Of a stretch of 64,000 nt of DNA, positions 16,800 to 30,500 are shown piece by piece (position 1 is the first letter of the stretch; every line of letters starts with the position of its first letter). Below the pieces are notes generated by a model that did no database searches, had not been told where the DNA came from, and saw nothing but the letters and a program-made list of their open reading frames with translations. Position numbers and translations under genes: made by a program. The stretch comes from Rotaria macrura (taxonomy: Eukaryota; Rotifera; Eurotatoria; Philodinida; Philodinidae): positions 1 to 64,000 of the forward strand of contig OENT01000391.1 of the NCBI GenBank assembly GCA_900239685.1. The letters run 5' to 3'.

Positions 16800-19700
16800 A
16801 TGTCATCAACGAAAATATCAGTCGCCCAAGAAGAATTTGATACGGAACGGCCTGTTCTTCGACCACACCGACCACCACCTCCTCCACCCACACAGACCGA
16901 GCCTCATATTCCGATAGAACGACAGAAAATATCTTTCGAACGTACGTTGAAATCATCAATCTGTTCACATGTATCACTTCTGTTTATCTCTAATTACAGT
17001 TCAAATTTCATCTACGCCATCAACTGAAATATCTGATGAATCCAGTAGAGATATCAATGATAATTATTCCTCACTATTGTACATTCATAGAAATCAAAAA
17101 TATTAACTATTTATGACAAATTTTCCTACGTATTTCTAGGTTCGAATTCAACAATTTATTTGATTCATTCGATTATGAAACAGTTCGTAGTAAAATCTTG
17201 AATCGACAAATGACGCTATCTCCATTTACTACGGTTTTATGGCGTATTTTTTTACATTGTTTACCACGTGATTCAAGTCAATGGAATAAAATAATTGATT
17301 CATCACGTGAGAATTATAATGAACTTGTCGATCAATATCTTTTTGAAGCAAAAAAAATACGAGAAAGTAGTGATGACACAAAACATAACCATCCACTTTC
17401 TCAAGAAGAACACGTACTAGAACAATTCTCCTGTATAACTGTACTGTCGAATGTGTCTATTTCGTTTTTGCTTTAGAGTCCTTGGCATCAATATTATGTT
17501 TATGAAGAAGTCAAGGAAAATATTCATCAAGATGTTATTCGAACGTAAAGAATTTGACTGATGCGAATTTTTTTTTTAAATTTTGAAAAATTTTTCTATT
17601 TCTTTTTTTTTTCCTAGTTGTCAAGAAATATCATTTTTTCGTCAAAAATATGTTCTCGATCTTTTATTAAACGTTTTATATGTGCATAGTCGACATTACG
17701 GACAAACATTACCCTATCGACAGGTGAAACTGAACTAAATTCATTTTTCTTTGATAGAATTCTGATGTTTAGGGTATGCACGAAATTCTCGCTGTTATTG
17801 TCTATTTAATTCATTTGGAATGTATAACAATAAATGAATATTCGGAATCGAATGATTTAATGAAAAAACTTTATGATCCCAAATATCTTGCTCATGATTC
17901 TTTGTAAATATCATATTTAGTTTTCTTTCATGAAATTGTCCTTTTCAATATAATTTATTTCTAGTGCAATTTATGAAAAAATCATGGAACATCTTCAACC
18001 ATTTTATGATTTTAAAACGAATAATGTAGTTACACGTAAAGTAAGAAACGATTCATTTTTATCGAAATCGATTACAGCCTTATTATTTTTCTTCATTTAG
18101 AATATCAATATAAGTGCTAACAGTAAACATATGCCATTTCGATTTTCGCATGATTTTCAAGTTCAAATGAATGATACCGTTATGCGAGTGAACTCAATCT
18201 TTGAACGATTACAAAATTATGATGCTCCACTCTATGAGAAATTGAAGAGTTTAGATATTGAGCCAACAGTTTATGGCATGTAAGAACAACTTCCTATGAT
18301 ATACATTCGAGAATTCATATCGATCGATTTTCTTCAACATATATAGAGAATTTCTTTCGAGTCTAGTGCAATTGTTTGAATGAGTACGCAGAATACGATC
18401 AACGAAATCAATTTAGAACTAATTTATATTTATTGAAAGAATCTTCTATGCAAAGAAAATATTTTTCTTCTATTTCTATAGACGTTGGCTTCGACTTTTG
18501 TTTGGTCGTGAAATCCCATTTGGTTACATTGCAGGTAATCGACTATTGATCAATTATATGACATTTTCATGTTCTATGGTATCACAAATATTCTTCGATC
18601 TCAAAATAGTACTCTTAAAAGAAAAAACTATCGAAGTTTTGATTGAGATACTTTTCGACACTCCAACGTTCCAGTATTTTTAAAAACTCATCATCATCTG
18701 CATATTAGAATAGCATTTTTGTTTTTGGTGTTTCTACGATGTTTCTTTGAAAAAAAGAAGCCACTCGAACACACTTAACTTGTCGTAGCTACGTTTCTAG
18801 ATAAACTGCGTTCGATGTAATAGCATGCATTTTAAAATTAATCACTGTCGTACAAAATATAAAAAGCAGAAAATATACTGATCTTAAGTTTTATGATAGA
18901 AATAATTTTATTTTATATTAATACGACAGAATTTATTTTTTTCTATTCGAGGTCTATGGACAGTCATATTTTGTTATGATGGCTGTTTCGGATTTGTTGA
19001 TTATTTTTTTCTTGCACTTCTAATGGAAATCGGGCGAAAATGTACGTTGATAATTTTTACTTTTTGATTATATAACGAGATTATTGCCTTTCTTTAGTTG
19101 AAAAACATGGCGTTCTTGAATATAGTTATTGTTTACAATATTTAATGCAACCGAATATCGTTTCTAATGTGGAAAATATTATTATAAATGCTCTGAATTT
19201 AGAAAAACGTTCTCGAACCAAAGACGTACGACATTCATCACCAAATCAATCTCCGGAATCGACAAACAATCGTTTAGTTGCAAAAGAAGTACAAAAGATT
19301 TTATCACCAATACAAAGTTTTCCACAAAATCCTCTAAAAGATACAATGCAAAATACGTCTTCAAGTCGCTTTATTTCATTAGTACAAGTGTCAAAAAGAG
19401 TACCGCCGAATCCATCAAAAGAGGCTGAAATGGATGTATGAGTTGTAGTTATTTTTATTATCCATATTCATCTCTAGATTTATGATAGATATCTCCAGGA
19501 AAAGAAACACGTCAACGATTGGACGATAATATTCAAATACAAAATGCTTGTGCTCAATTTATGAATAAATTTATCAGTAGATATTGATTTCACTCATACT
19601 TGTATATAAATCGAGACAATGATATACATTTTTGTTTTTCATTAAGATCGAATAGAAAGTCGTGTACTTGATTTACAATCGACAAATGAAGAATTAACTA

Positions 19701-20165
19701 TGCAATTGAACGGTTTGAAAAAAGTACTTTGTTTTTTAAATATTTTTATAAAAACGGCGAGAATTCTTGTTTTCATACTATTGACTGGAATAACGGAATT
19801 TGTGTAAATTTGTAGAGAGAAAACTTCGTCTATCTAATCTTTATGTCGTGTATCTTATCGAGTTTCTTTAATACTGCTATTGCGTCGATAGATGCCATCA
19901 TTGATTGATGTTAGAGTAGATGGTATGATGATTTGTACGATCACTAGATAGAAGAAATTTTTCTCAACAAATTTACAGATGTTCGATTTCATAGTTCAAA
20001 AGTATACAGTTGCATCGATCACTTATGCCTACTTTTGAATGATTAATCTAGATTGCTGGCATACTCGAAGGTAAATTAATATATGATGATGATTCTCTTC
20101 AAACAATTCTCAATTATAATGGTAAAGAAAAACCAATCGAAATTGACAATAATGATACTGTTTAA
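16800..20165 (+). CDS. TBC1D5: TBC1D5-like Rab GTPase-activating protein
   Basis: Fourteen exons: 16800-16941, 17000-17078, 17140-17413, 17477-17544, 17618-17723, 17773-17903, 17965-18040, 18101-18279, 18482-18534, 18952-19041, 19098-19435, 19489-19576, 19647-19723, 20052-20165 (1815 nt, 604 aa). The N-terminus carries a proline run (RPHRPPPPPPTQ). The TBC domain starts FNNLFDSFDYETVRSKIL and shows WRIFLHCLPRDSSQW, the arginine-finger motif IHQDVIRT, the glutamine-finger motif YRQGMHEILAV, and RWLRLLFGREIPFGYIAGLW. These align block for block with human TBC1D5, a Rab7 GAP acting with retromer and autophagy machinery. The C-terminus (TNEELTMQLNGLKKIAGILE) resembles the TBC1D5 coiled-coil end. 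It is shorter than the roughly 795-aa human protein, mainly in the disordered tail. An AATAAA lies at about 20200. Confidence 0.92.
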
Positions 20166-20199
20166 TTTTATTTTGACGTAGAAAAAATAGTTTCTTGTT

Positions 20200-20205
20200 A
20201 ATAAA
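20200..20205 (+). terminator. Polyadenylation signal AATAAA of TBC1D5
   Basis: AATAAA about 35 bases after the TBC1D5 stop codon, a typical distance for a compact 3'UTR. Confidence 0.5.
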
Positions 20206-22249
20206 TGATTATTTTCTTTTGTTGTTCGTGAATCTATTTTCTAAATAACAGTAATTTTTCATCTTATTGTTCATTTATTTACTTGTACAAAAATAAATCC
20301 ATGTTAAAATAAAACACAGTAAGATATATTCATAATTGATTATGATAAGTAGAATTTAATCAACATTCTTATGAGTATAGTTTCATGACTTGTACATTAA
20401 ATATTCATGTAATCGCGGAATAGTCATAAAACAATTCTATGAATAATGCTTAAAATGAACTATCAACTTTTATTTGAAAAGACATGCATGATGAAAACAT
20501 CTTATCAAGACGAAGTTTTCTCTTTGTATCTTTCATGCTCTTGTAAAGTAGTAGGAGAATATCTCGTTAGGAAAAATTTGAAATTTGCAGCAATTTTTCT
20601 TGTGCAACATACATGTCATGCAATCGAAATAGAGAACTAATTTCCATTGCAAGGTTTGGTTTTTGAATCTTTTCTAATATGACATAGAATTTCTTAATTG
20701 AATTTCTTCCGCATGGTTATATGATACGGATATTGTTTAATGATGGCAACGTTTGATTAGATTTAGAAGCGATCTAAGAAAATTCTTTTATACAATATTA
20801 ATTTTGACATTCAACATAATTCAATCACGACTTGTTCATACAGTGTTTGTGATTAAGAATTATGATCTGATTAATTTTCACCTTTCTACGTTAACGATTG
20901 AATGTATAAAGCACAGAACAATTCAAATGTTGCATGATTACAAATAATTACATTTCATTAACACGCTGACTCCAAAAGGTAACTATGATTATACTGCTAC
21001 AAATGTGAGAGAAAATGTTCAGCTTGATGTGATCAATAAAATATATTCTTTATGTTGTGTCGTTCTTTTGTTCACTTCTCTTTGTCTGTATTAATGAACG
21101 GCCTTTTTTTTTTAACAACAGTTGGCAACGAGAAAAACTATATACAACGGCGAAGGTGTGAGCATAGATGAAGTGATCAATTCATATTGATTACTTTGAT
21201 TTGTATATTTACAAGCAACTTAGCGAACGACAGTGTGAGATGATAGGCGAGTGGTGCTTATAGACATCTCTCTTTTTCGTATATACATGTCAAAAGATTA
21301 TTATTTATCATTATGATTGTTCCTTGTCTATACTTCATTAAAATAATGTTCCATTTATCATTGTTCATATTCGACATTTCTTTTTGGTAAAATCTGATAC
21401 ATCAATATATATATATATATGATTCTCTGTTTTTACTTATCATCTATTCGAAAACATGCCTATATTGACGTATCATGTGCTACTCGGCTCATTTCGTTTA
21501 TTCAGCCGCATGACAGATGGTAAGCCACTTGAGAGTAACAATGAGATTGAACACCAACGTTGCTGTTCTTATTCGTCTGTTGCTTCCTCATTTAAACAAC
21601 CATTTATTCATGTTTGACATAGACCATCATCATTATCATTAACTGAAGTAGTCATAAAAAAGAATAAACTATGAAACACAAATGCCTATGTATAATTTCC
21701 ATTCATTCAATATCGCTTTGCTTTCTTACCTTTGAAAAATATAGTATGTATCAATACTTATTAGTAGCACTTCTTATTTGTTCATACAAATATGTGGCGA
21801 TCAATCATCTATTTCCTCTCTACTCGTTTTTATTTAGCAGTAAATGTACTTACACATATTAAATTATAGCTCAACGCGCGCGCAAATATTGCTCTTTTCT
21901 CTTTTGTACACACATACTGATAATGATCATATTCATTGTTACGAAGAAAACGTACACGCAACCTTATCACAATAGAAGTGTTAACTGTGTTGGATGAGAG
22001 AAAACGTCGGCAATCGACTTCCGTCTTGGCATAAGCAGCGTGCTATTTTTCCATTAAAATAATCATTCAATATAGCCGCACATCGTCATTATCATCTCAT
22101 CGCCGAGTCATTAAACCAAAGCAACAGCAGTTGCGGCTTCTGTTTATGTATACTCTATTACCGGTCGCGTCTCTCTTTACAGAAGAGAGCAACTCATCGT
22201 TATTTTTTCTTTCTTATTCGTGTCAAATATGCATCGCTCCCACACATTC

Positions 22250-22275
22250 ATATATATATATATATATATATATAT
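22250..22275. repeat. TA microsatellite
   Basis: Uninterrupted (TA)n of about 26 bp in the spacer before the integrin gene. Confidence 0.9.
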
Positions 22276-23881
22276 GTCTGTATGTATTGATTGAACGTTG
22301 CTAGTACCATCAACAAGACGATGAAGATATGCACATATGCGAACGTATATTTTCCTTTTACAAATAGTGTATGGTAATCGATCTCTCTTTGGGTTAATAC
22401 ATGATGGATAAATTCTATTGATGAACACAGACACACATCAGGAGTCGGCTTAGCTTAAGCAAATATAGAGAATGTGGCTACAATTAGGTAAATAGTAATA
22501 CTGGAAAGAAGTAATTTATGATAGAATTTTTTGATACGTAGTAATGTCCTTGCTCTATCATACTTTTCCTGCCCTATAATCGAACAAGGAGGAAGAGAAG
22601 ATTGTTTGCATGATTAGAAGATTACAAGTCAAGTAACTTGCATAACAAACCGATGAGCTTCGACTAGCAAAGTAGAGCATCTGACGTGAGTATTGAACTC
22701 GTTAACTATCTCAACCGTATATGATTGTGCATGAAGTCGCACATGTATATCTATATACATATTGTGATTGAATATTCGGTTGATGTCACAAATAAGTTAT
22801 ACGATGAGCGATTTTTAGTGATTCGTTAGAAAAGGCACATGTGGGAAAACGAAGAAATGTTCAAAGAAGTAAAATACTCCCAGGGGAAATTTGTCTCATA
22901 TTCTCTTAGACAAAATATGCCTGTAGACTGAAATGGTAATGTTTACTTTAAGACAATTCTATGTAAGATTTACTATGACTATCATCATCATCTTCCCTAC
23001 TGAGTAGTTAAGTCATCAACGTTCTTTAATTTATAGTTCCGTGTTATTTTCCAATCAGCATCTTGCTAGATTCCTATTTATATATTATTCTTCAACTATA
23101 TTATTACATCATTTACTTATTCATGGTGTTCAATATAAAACAAACCATTGCCATAGTATGAAAAGAATAATTGATAGAATATAAACAACTTCTATTTTAT
23201 ATATGTATATTAATTGTCTTGCCATGTGTACATGTAAAATAGTTCGACGTATAAATATTCATCGACTATGATTCTGATTCATTTGGTTTGATTTCTTTCT
23301 TGAGTATTAATCACTTTGTTCAAGATTCGTGTTAAGTACAAGAAATTCAACTCGATCGTTTGATATATTTCTGAGATCATAGATCTTTTTTCTTTCTTTT
23401 GACTTTTTTGTTTTGTTTATGAATACATAAGTATGTCTTATTATGATGAGAGCTACTTGTTTACTGTGAAGATTTCACCTTTAGCAATACTATTGTGACT
23501 TGTTGCAGTCGTATAATCTACTTTCAATTTCTTCAGATCAAAGAAGATAGAATAACGGTCAATATACGTTGTCCTCTTTCATATGCTTACATGCACATGT
23601 CAACATCGTATATATACATCAAAATATACATGAGTGTGTATGTTTCTCAATTGAGCCTTGACCGCATGCGTAGCGATATCTTCGTACTCGTTGATTACTA
23701 CTATTACTTTTCTTCTAATTGACAATTACTTTATGTTTATGGTCACACTTACCTATCGACACGAGCGCACGTCATCGACTGATTTGAAGGAGCCGAAACA
23801 AGAAGGAAGTTAGGTAAGAATACAAGAGAGACATTTGAAAGATGAGGTGTGAAGGATGATATAGGAGTAGCACGTTATCAG

Positions 23882-23902
23882 TATATATATATATATATAT
23901 AT
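23882..23902. repeat. TA microsatellite
   Basis: Uninterrupted (TA)n of about 20 bp in the spacer before the integrin gene. Confidence 0.9.
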
Positions 23903-24534
23903 CAATACATATTGATAAGAAACAATGAATAGGTGCCTGAATAGTTTTACATTGCATCATTATGACGAGTACAACGACAACGATGCGTTGATGTTGAGAA
24001 AGTAAGAAAATCAATGCTCGACTATGCTCTGTAGTATCGTACATTACAATTTCATCAATTATAAATTGATAGTATCCGATATCTGAGTTTACTCTTATTC
24101 ATTCTGCTTCTATTATTGAATGTATTTCACGAATCTCTTTCTTTTTTCATTTGAATCCTTCATATTTCAGTTACTCGGACATTTATGTGTCAAAGAAGAC
24201 AATAATAAGTGATTTTGTCACTCATTCTTTTTTGACATACGTACAAATTGTTATCGACTTTGAACTTTTCTTTCCTTTTTCCTCATTCGTTTTAACTTTA
24301 GTATTATAAGCAAATGTGACGGCGATCAACGGGTATAGCCGTTCATTTTTTTTCCTGTCATTTTTGTTACCGGCTAGTACTTCCTTTTTCCGTTTGATTT
24401 CCGATTTTAGCTATGACCATTTCTTGGTTTCTTTTCTAGATGATACATCAAGACCGATTGAAATCAAATAGTGATACTAGTATTATTCATTTATTGATTC
24501 AAGTAAAACAGTGGACATCAATTGAAAAATTATA

Positions 24535-27500
24535 ATGTTATGGTTGACAATTATTTTTTTATCCTGTATTTCTTCGCTTTATTCATTCAATTATCAGACT
24601 GTTGAACATTGGAGATATTTAAAGCAAGAAAAATTCACACATAGGCCATCCTTTTTTGGCTATTCACTAGCTGTTCATCGATCAAGGTAAGATCGCGACA
24701 GATGAATATTCGTCACAAAACAAACATAAAAACTCTTGTTTGTTTTTTTTTTCTGATTGACTTCTACAGTTTACTAGTCGGTGCACCTCGTGATCACTCT
24801 CCACATGACGTTATACCTCGACGAGGTGCAGTATGGAAATGTGAATTCCATTCCGACAGTATTTGTCAACGTATTCCATTTCATCGTAACGGTAAAAAGA
24901 CAGAAAATTCGTCTGTTTTTGTTTCGGATTTTTTCTTCTTGTGTCAGACAAGATTTTTCTGTGTAATTTTAGGTGAAGCAAATGTTCGCGTTGGTACATC
25001 ATATGATAATAAAACAGATCAATGGCTAGGTGCTTCATTAGCAGCTAACGATGGAAATATAATTGTAAGTTTTCATAATATTCAATGTCGAAAATTGATG
25101 GCATACTTGTTAATTTAATACGAAAACAAAAATACATATCTTATTCAGGCAGGTGCACCATTTCTTAAGCATCGCATAAATGATGGTAATAATCTCGAAT
25201 ACGAAATACCAGGTGGAGCACTGATAGGAAAATATGGTCGATCATTATCATTGGTAGATGATACACAAATATTTTCTCCATCCTTTTTAAATTGGCGTAT
25301 GTACATTGGGGGTGTTGCATAGATTTCTACTATTGAGATACGCTTTTGTATAATTAAAGATTCTCGAAATTATAATCAAGAAGGCTATGGAGAATTTGGT
25401 TTTCAAGTAGCACTTAGTGAAAAACCAGCACGTATTATTATAACAGCACCAGGTTCATTTTATTTTCGAGGTAAGAAATAAAACGAGAAATTTAAATATT
25501 TGGACACAAGCATATACGATTAAGGTGGCATACATTCAATTCCCATACTTGACAAAAATTGGATTGATACAAGACATCCATTTACGTCACCACATTATCA
25601 ATGGCGTGATGCCGGCTGGCTTCGATATCCATCGAATTATTCATCGAATGAATATGATGATTGGTGTTATCGAGGTGAATAAGACAGATTTTTCTAAAAA
25701 TTCAACTAACATACGTTGGTTCTTTTTGTAGGTTATGCTCTTGCTATAGGAAATTTTAATAGTGATCTCGATCAAGGTAGAACTATATTGAATGTGCTTT
25801 TTGTTTGAAGAATTAATAATAGAACATTACTTATCTATCATAGAAATTGTTGTTAGTATACCAAAATTAGAAAATTATCGTGGAGCTATTGAAATAATGA
25901 ACAGTAATCTTGATGAAAATTCTATACGAACACTAAATGGTTCACAAATGGGAGAATACTTTGGCGCATCATTATGTGTTGTAGATATTAATAATGATGG
26001 GTATATATATATATAGTAACATTAATATAAATCTTATGCTTCAATTGTTTTCTATTTCATAGCCTTGACGATTTATTAGTCAGTGCACCATTCTATACAG
26101 TGAAAAAAGACGGTCGAATTATAGCAGATGCTGGTCGAGTCGATGTTTTCTATCAAACAGCCGAGGTTTTATTCTATTGTACCTGTGAAAAAATTAAATC
26201 AATCTATGATTTAAATTATTCTAGTATAATCTCATACGAAAACAAAGTATTGAAGGAACACGAGAAGGTGGTCGATTGGGTCATGCACTAGCTAATTTAG
26301 GTGATATTGATAATGATGGTTATAATGGTATGAAATTGAAAATTACACGAAAGAAAAAAACATCATTTGAATAATGGTTGATTTTTCTTTTAATAATACA
26401 TTTAGATGTAGCTATTTCAATTCCATTCTCTACTCATGGTTCATCTAATATGGTGCATATTTATCGTGGATCAAAAGATGGACTTATTTTAATACCATCA
26501 CAAGTAAATAGAAATAAGTTTAACTAGAGAATATCTATCAATAATCAATCACTGTTATCCTATGTGTTTTCTACATTTTGTTCGTTCTCATTATTTATGA
26601 GTACCAACCAAAAACAAAATTCCAGCACTTTAGTTCATTAGACACAAGTATAACTGGAATGTTTGTATATTTAGCACAATGTCTGTATGCTCGTGTAGTT
26701 TAGATGGCTTTGTTTGCAAGCGCAAGACCCGATCGTATGAATTGACAGTGTCACTGTCAATTACTTTCGTCTTGGAGGGGGGGGGGGGTTTCTTTTTCTA
26801 TGTAAATTGTTCAATCAATAGTCAAATATTGACATTGAATGAAGCGAGAAAAGAAAGAGAACACAAATGTTCTTCTATTGAGAAATATCGCTTGAATACA
26901 ATTTACTATGAGCGTCCGAACGTTTTTTCCGTTATTCATAACTCATTGCGGTACGTTTGCTTCCGTATGAAAAGCGATTAATTAATTGAAGGACTTCCTT
27001 TGTTAGATAAAATGTGATTTCTTTTCATTTTTTTTATTACATGAGATACTTGTTTCAGGTACTTCAAATAAAATCGTTAAAAGGATTCGGTTGGGCGTTA
27101 CGAGGTCAATTCGATTATGATAACAATGGTTATTTAGGTAATATAAATAAATGCATATACATATATATATATATATACTCATCATATAAATGACCTTATC
27201 ATGTATGATTTTTATTCATAAATTATAGATTTAGCCGTCAGCAGTATCCACTCGGAAACCGTTGCTATCATTTTGTATGTTGTTGAATTCGACTATTCCG
27301 TAAATTTCTTTTTTTTCCCCTTCTTCCTCTTGTGATACAGAGCACGACCTGTATTACGTTTAAAAACAAAATTACATCACAGTCCGTCAACGATTCCACT
27401 TAATTGTACATTACGTAGTGAAGATGCATGGTGAAGGAAATTCTTCATTCAATTCTACTTTATTATCTATATTAAAGTTTCTTTTTAGTTTCGTTTTAAC

Positions 27501-30500
27501 TGTATGTATTTATCTTCATGATTCTAAATATCAAACGTCGAAACGTGATAGTTAGTATTTGAAAAGTGTAGAAGATAATTAAACATGTTTATTTGATCTT
27601 CATTAAGCATTAACATATGAAATACAACTTGATAAAGATAAAGATCAAGTGGATAAGCGCTTATTATTTCGAGAATCGTACAGATCCTTTAAGAAACGAC
27701 AATTGAGATTAACGAATCGTGTTTGTCATGATTATTCATTGTATATGAAAGTATGTTAAATTTTACCTATTGAAAACTATCTTACAAATTTCGATTGTCA
27801 ATATAGGAAGATGTTAATGATAAACTAAAACCAATTCGTATACATATTGATTATTCTCTCTCATCAAAGTCAGATGCAAGTATTGTTCCACCTATTCTTG
27901 ATCCTGCCAATTCCTCATATGACTATAACGTAATAAGAGTAACGTTCGTTGAAAGAAATGTATCTATAGGTAAATTCTATATTCTTCAGATTCCAATACA
28001 AAAAGATTGTGGTTCCGATGATGTATGCATACCGAATCTTCTCATATCAACAGCAAAGTATGTAACATTCGAATAGAAATGATTGACAGTATGTTTGTCT
28101 CTCATCATCTATGTATAGATGGCCAGATGATTACAAAGTTGGCTTAACTAAAAAAATTCTTTTGGATATAAATGTTATCAACACTGGCGAGAATGCGTAT
28201 GATACACGTTGTTTTGTTCAACTACCAAGTGGAGTTGAATATGTCAGTTCAAATTCAAGTTCTATTGTAAAGAAAACTCAATGAATATATTTATGACTTG
28301 ATCTATAATTGAATATTTTGTTTTTCAAAGATTAATCTTTATTGTAATATGATGAAACAATCTGATCGTATTGTTGTTTGTCAACTTGGTAATCCACTTT
28401 TGGCTAATGGAAATGTAAATATAATTGTTTAAAATTCAACGTTCAGTAATGTCTTCTTTTTACTTCGAAATTCTTTAGATATCATTACAAATTCATACAG
28501 CTATTAAAAATTATTCAGCTATAGAAGAAGATCCACTTGTATTTTTAATTAATGTTACAAGGTAAAGGTTGATGGATAGACAAAAACATTTCGTGATATT
28601 TTCTTTAACTTCTCACATATGTGTATTAGTACACGTTTACAACCATCGGCTTTTTAGATAAAACAACCCAATGAATATTATGTATTTAAAAATTCGTCAC
28701 TAATATTACATCATTGATTTCACCTAAGATCATTGTTTTTTTTTATTATTGTTTACAAAAGCAATAACCATATCTGCACTTAGTCATAGATTGTATTTTA
28801 CTTAATACGAAGTTTCTAGTTTCCTTTTATGATTAGTAACGGGAAATATTAAGAGAAACGGTTGCATGCAATTTTTACTTCCTTTTTTTTTGTGTTACAC
28901 ATTCTGTTCTCAGAATGACGTTTGATTGAGATTGACAAATAGGTCAAAAAGTTCAATGTCATAAGTCATTGAGTGAACTTTGCATCGCTTTACGAAAATC
29001 TAAATTCATATTTAGACATCTAGTGAAGTATTAATAATCAAAATTTTGATGTAATATGTCACTAGTAGACAGACAGGTCCAGTGACGTGTTGCATATCCC
29101 AGCAATTTACAACGACATAGATCAATATACTGTTGTCTGTTGGATAAATTTCCATTGTAATGTAAATCTTTTAATTACTAACTATACCATATTGTACTCG
29201 TAAAGTCATTACAAGTTTTATTAGTGAATCGTGTATCAGATGGTTCACTCGATAGTCACAGTTTATCTTCATTACGTATCCCATTTTGAAACATGATTCA
29301 CAGATGTAAAATACATGTCAGACAAGTAATCCTTTTTTTATGAACACTAAAATAATTTCTGTAGCATAGGTATTTTCGTACTATATTCGGCAACATATTA
29401 AGTTCTTCTTTTTCTTTTCTAAATATTTGCTAGTGACAATCCAAATTCAACAAAATTAACAACTGAAATAGTGATACCAATATCTAGCTCACCAGAATTA
29501 ATCTTGATTGGGTAAATAGAATGATGCGAAAAAAGAAACGATTAGAATTCCATCGAATATATTTTTGAAATTTATTATTCTAGTGTTGCTAAACCGGAAC
29601 AAATTGTATCTGATACGTCAGATCAAACTTTTGTTAGATATACGACTACTTCAAAAACAGATGATCTAGAAATCGTTCATACATATACATTACATAATAA
29701 AGGACCAAGTGATGCGCAACGTACTGAAGTTAAATTTATGTGGCCCATGCTTCCTTTGGCAGGTTTCAATGAACAAATACCATTATTATACCAGATCGAT
29801 CTTCCAAATATTATTCGAGTGTCAGATCCGAAAGCAAACAAAGATCGATGTCATGTCTATCATTCAGTAAAACTATATTTGATATACAAATATTCAGAAA
29901 ATCGTTTGTGTTTTCATTTTCCATAGTCGCCCTATGAAATCCCTCAGCTCGACATCGACCGTAGTAAATTTCCTTCGTTTTTTGAAAAATTTCGTCCGAC
30001 AATCACAAACAATTTCATGTTACAAGAGCAAATATTGATGGATCGATATTCAACTACTTCATTGCCGATATATTGTCATGGTCCTATATGTAAAACATTT
30101 ATCTGTCATATTGATACATTACCGATCGGTCATAGTGTTCTAATACAGTTGAAAGCTACTTTACGATATAGTCAATTTCAATCGGTAGATGCTTGTGTTG
30201 TTGATAGGGGGAAAAAAATTTAATACTGTATTTTTCTTCAAATTAGAAAGTTGATCGTTCGAAATCATTCATTATTGTTTCCAATGCAAGTGCGCAAGTG
30301 CGAGAAATTCCATTGAAATTTTCAACTACAATATTTCAGCAACAACCCATTGTTCAATTAAAGGTATTTAGTTTTTATAAGTTTACAATATGACAAAAAA
30401 AACAGTTACATGTATTCCTATTTGTTCTTTGGATTTTTTAAATTTATTTTCATGATATAGATAGTCAGTTGCTCGACGAGTTTGAACATAGTTTTGTTAG

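Larger units (their letters stand above)
20166..24534. other. Gene-poor spacer between TBC1D5 and integrin alpha
   Basis: About 4.4 kb with no convincing coding region on either strand; open frames are short, AT-rich and lack domains. It contains several TA microsatellites (21404-21421, 22250-22275, 23882-23902). No tRNA, rRNA or transposase was seen. It probably carries the integrin promoter. Confidence 0.55.
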
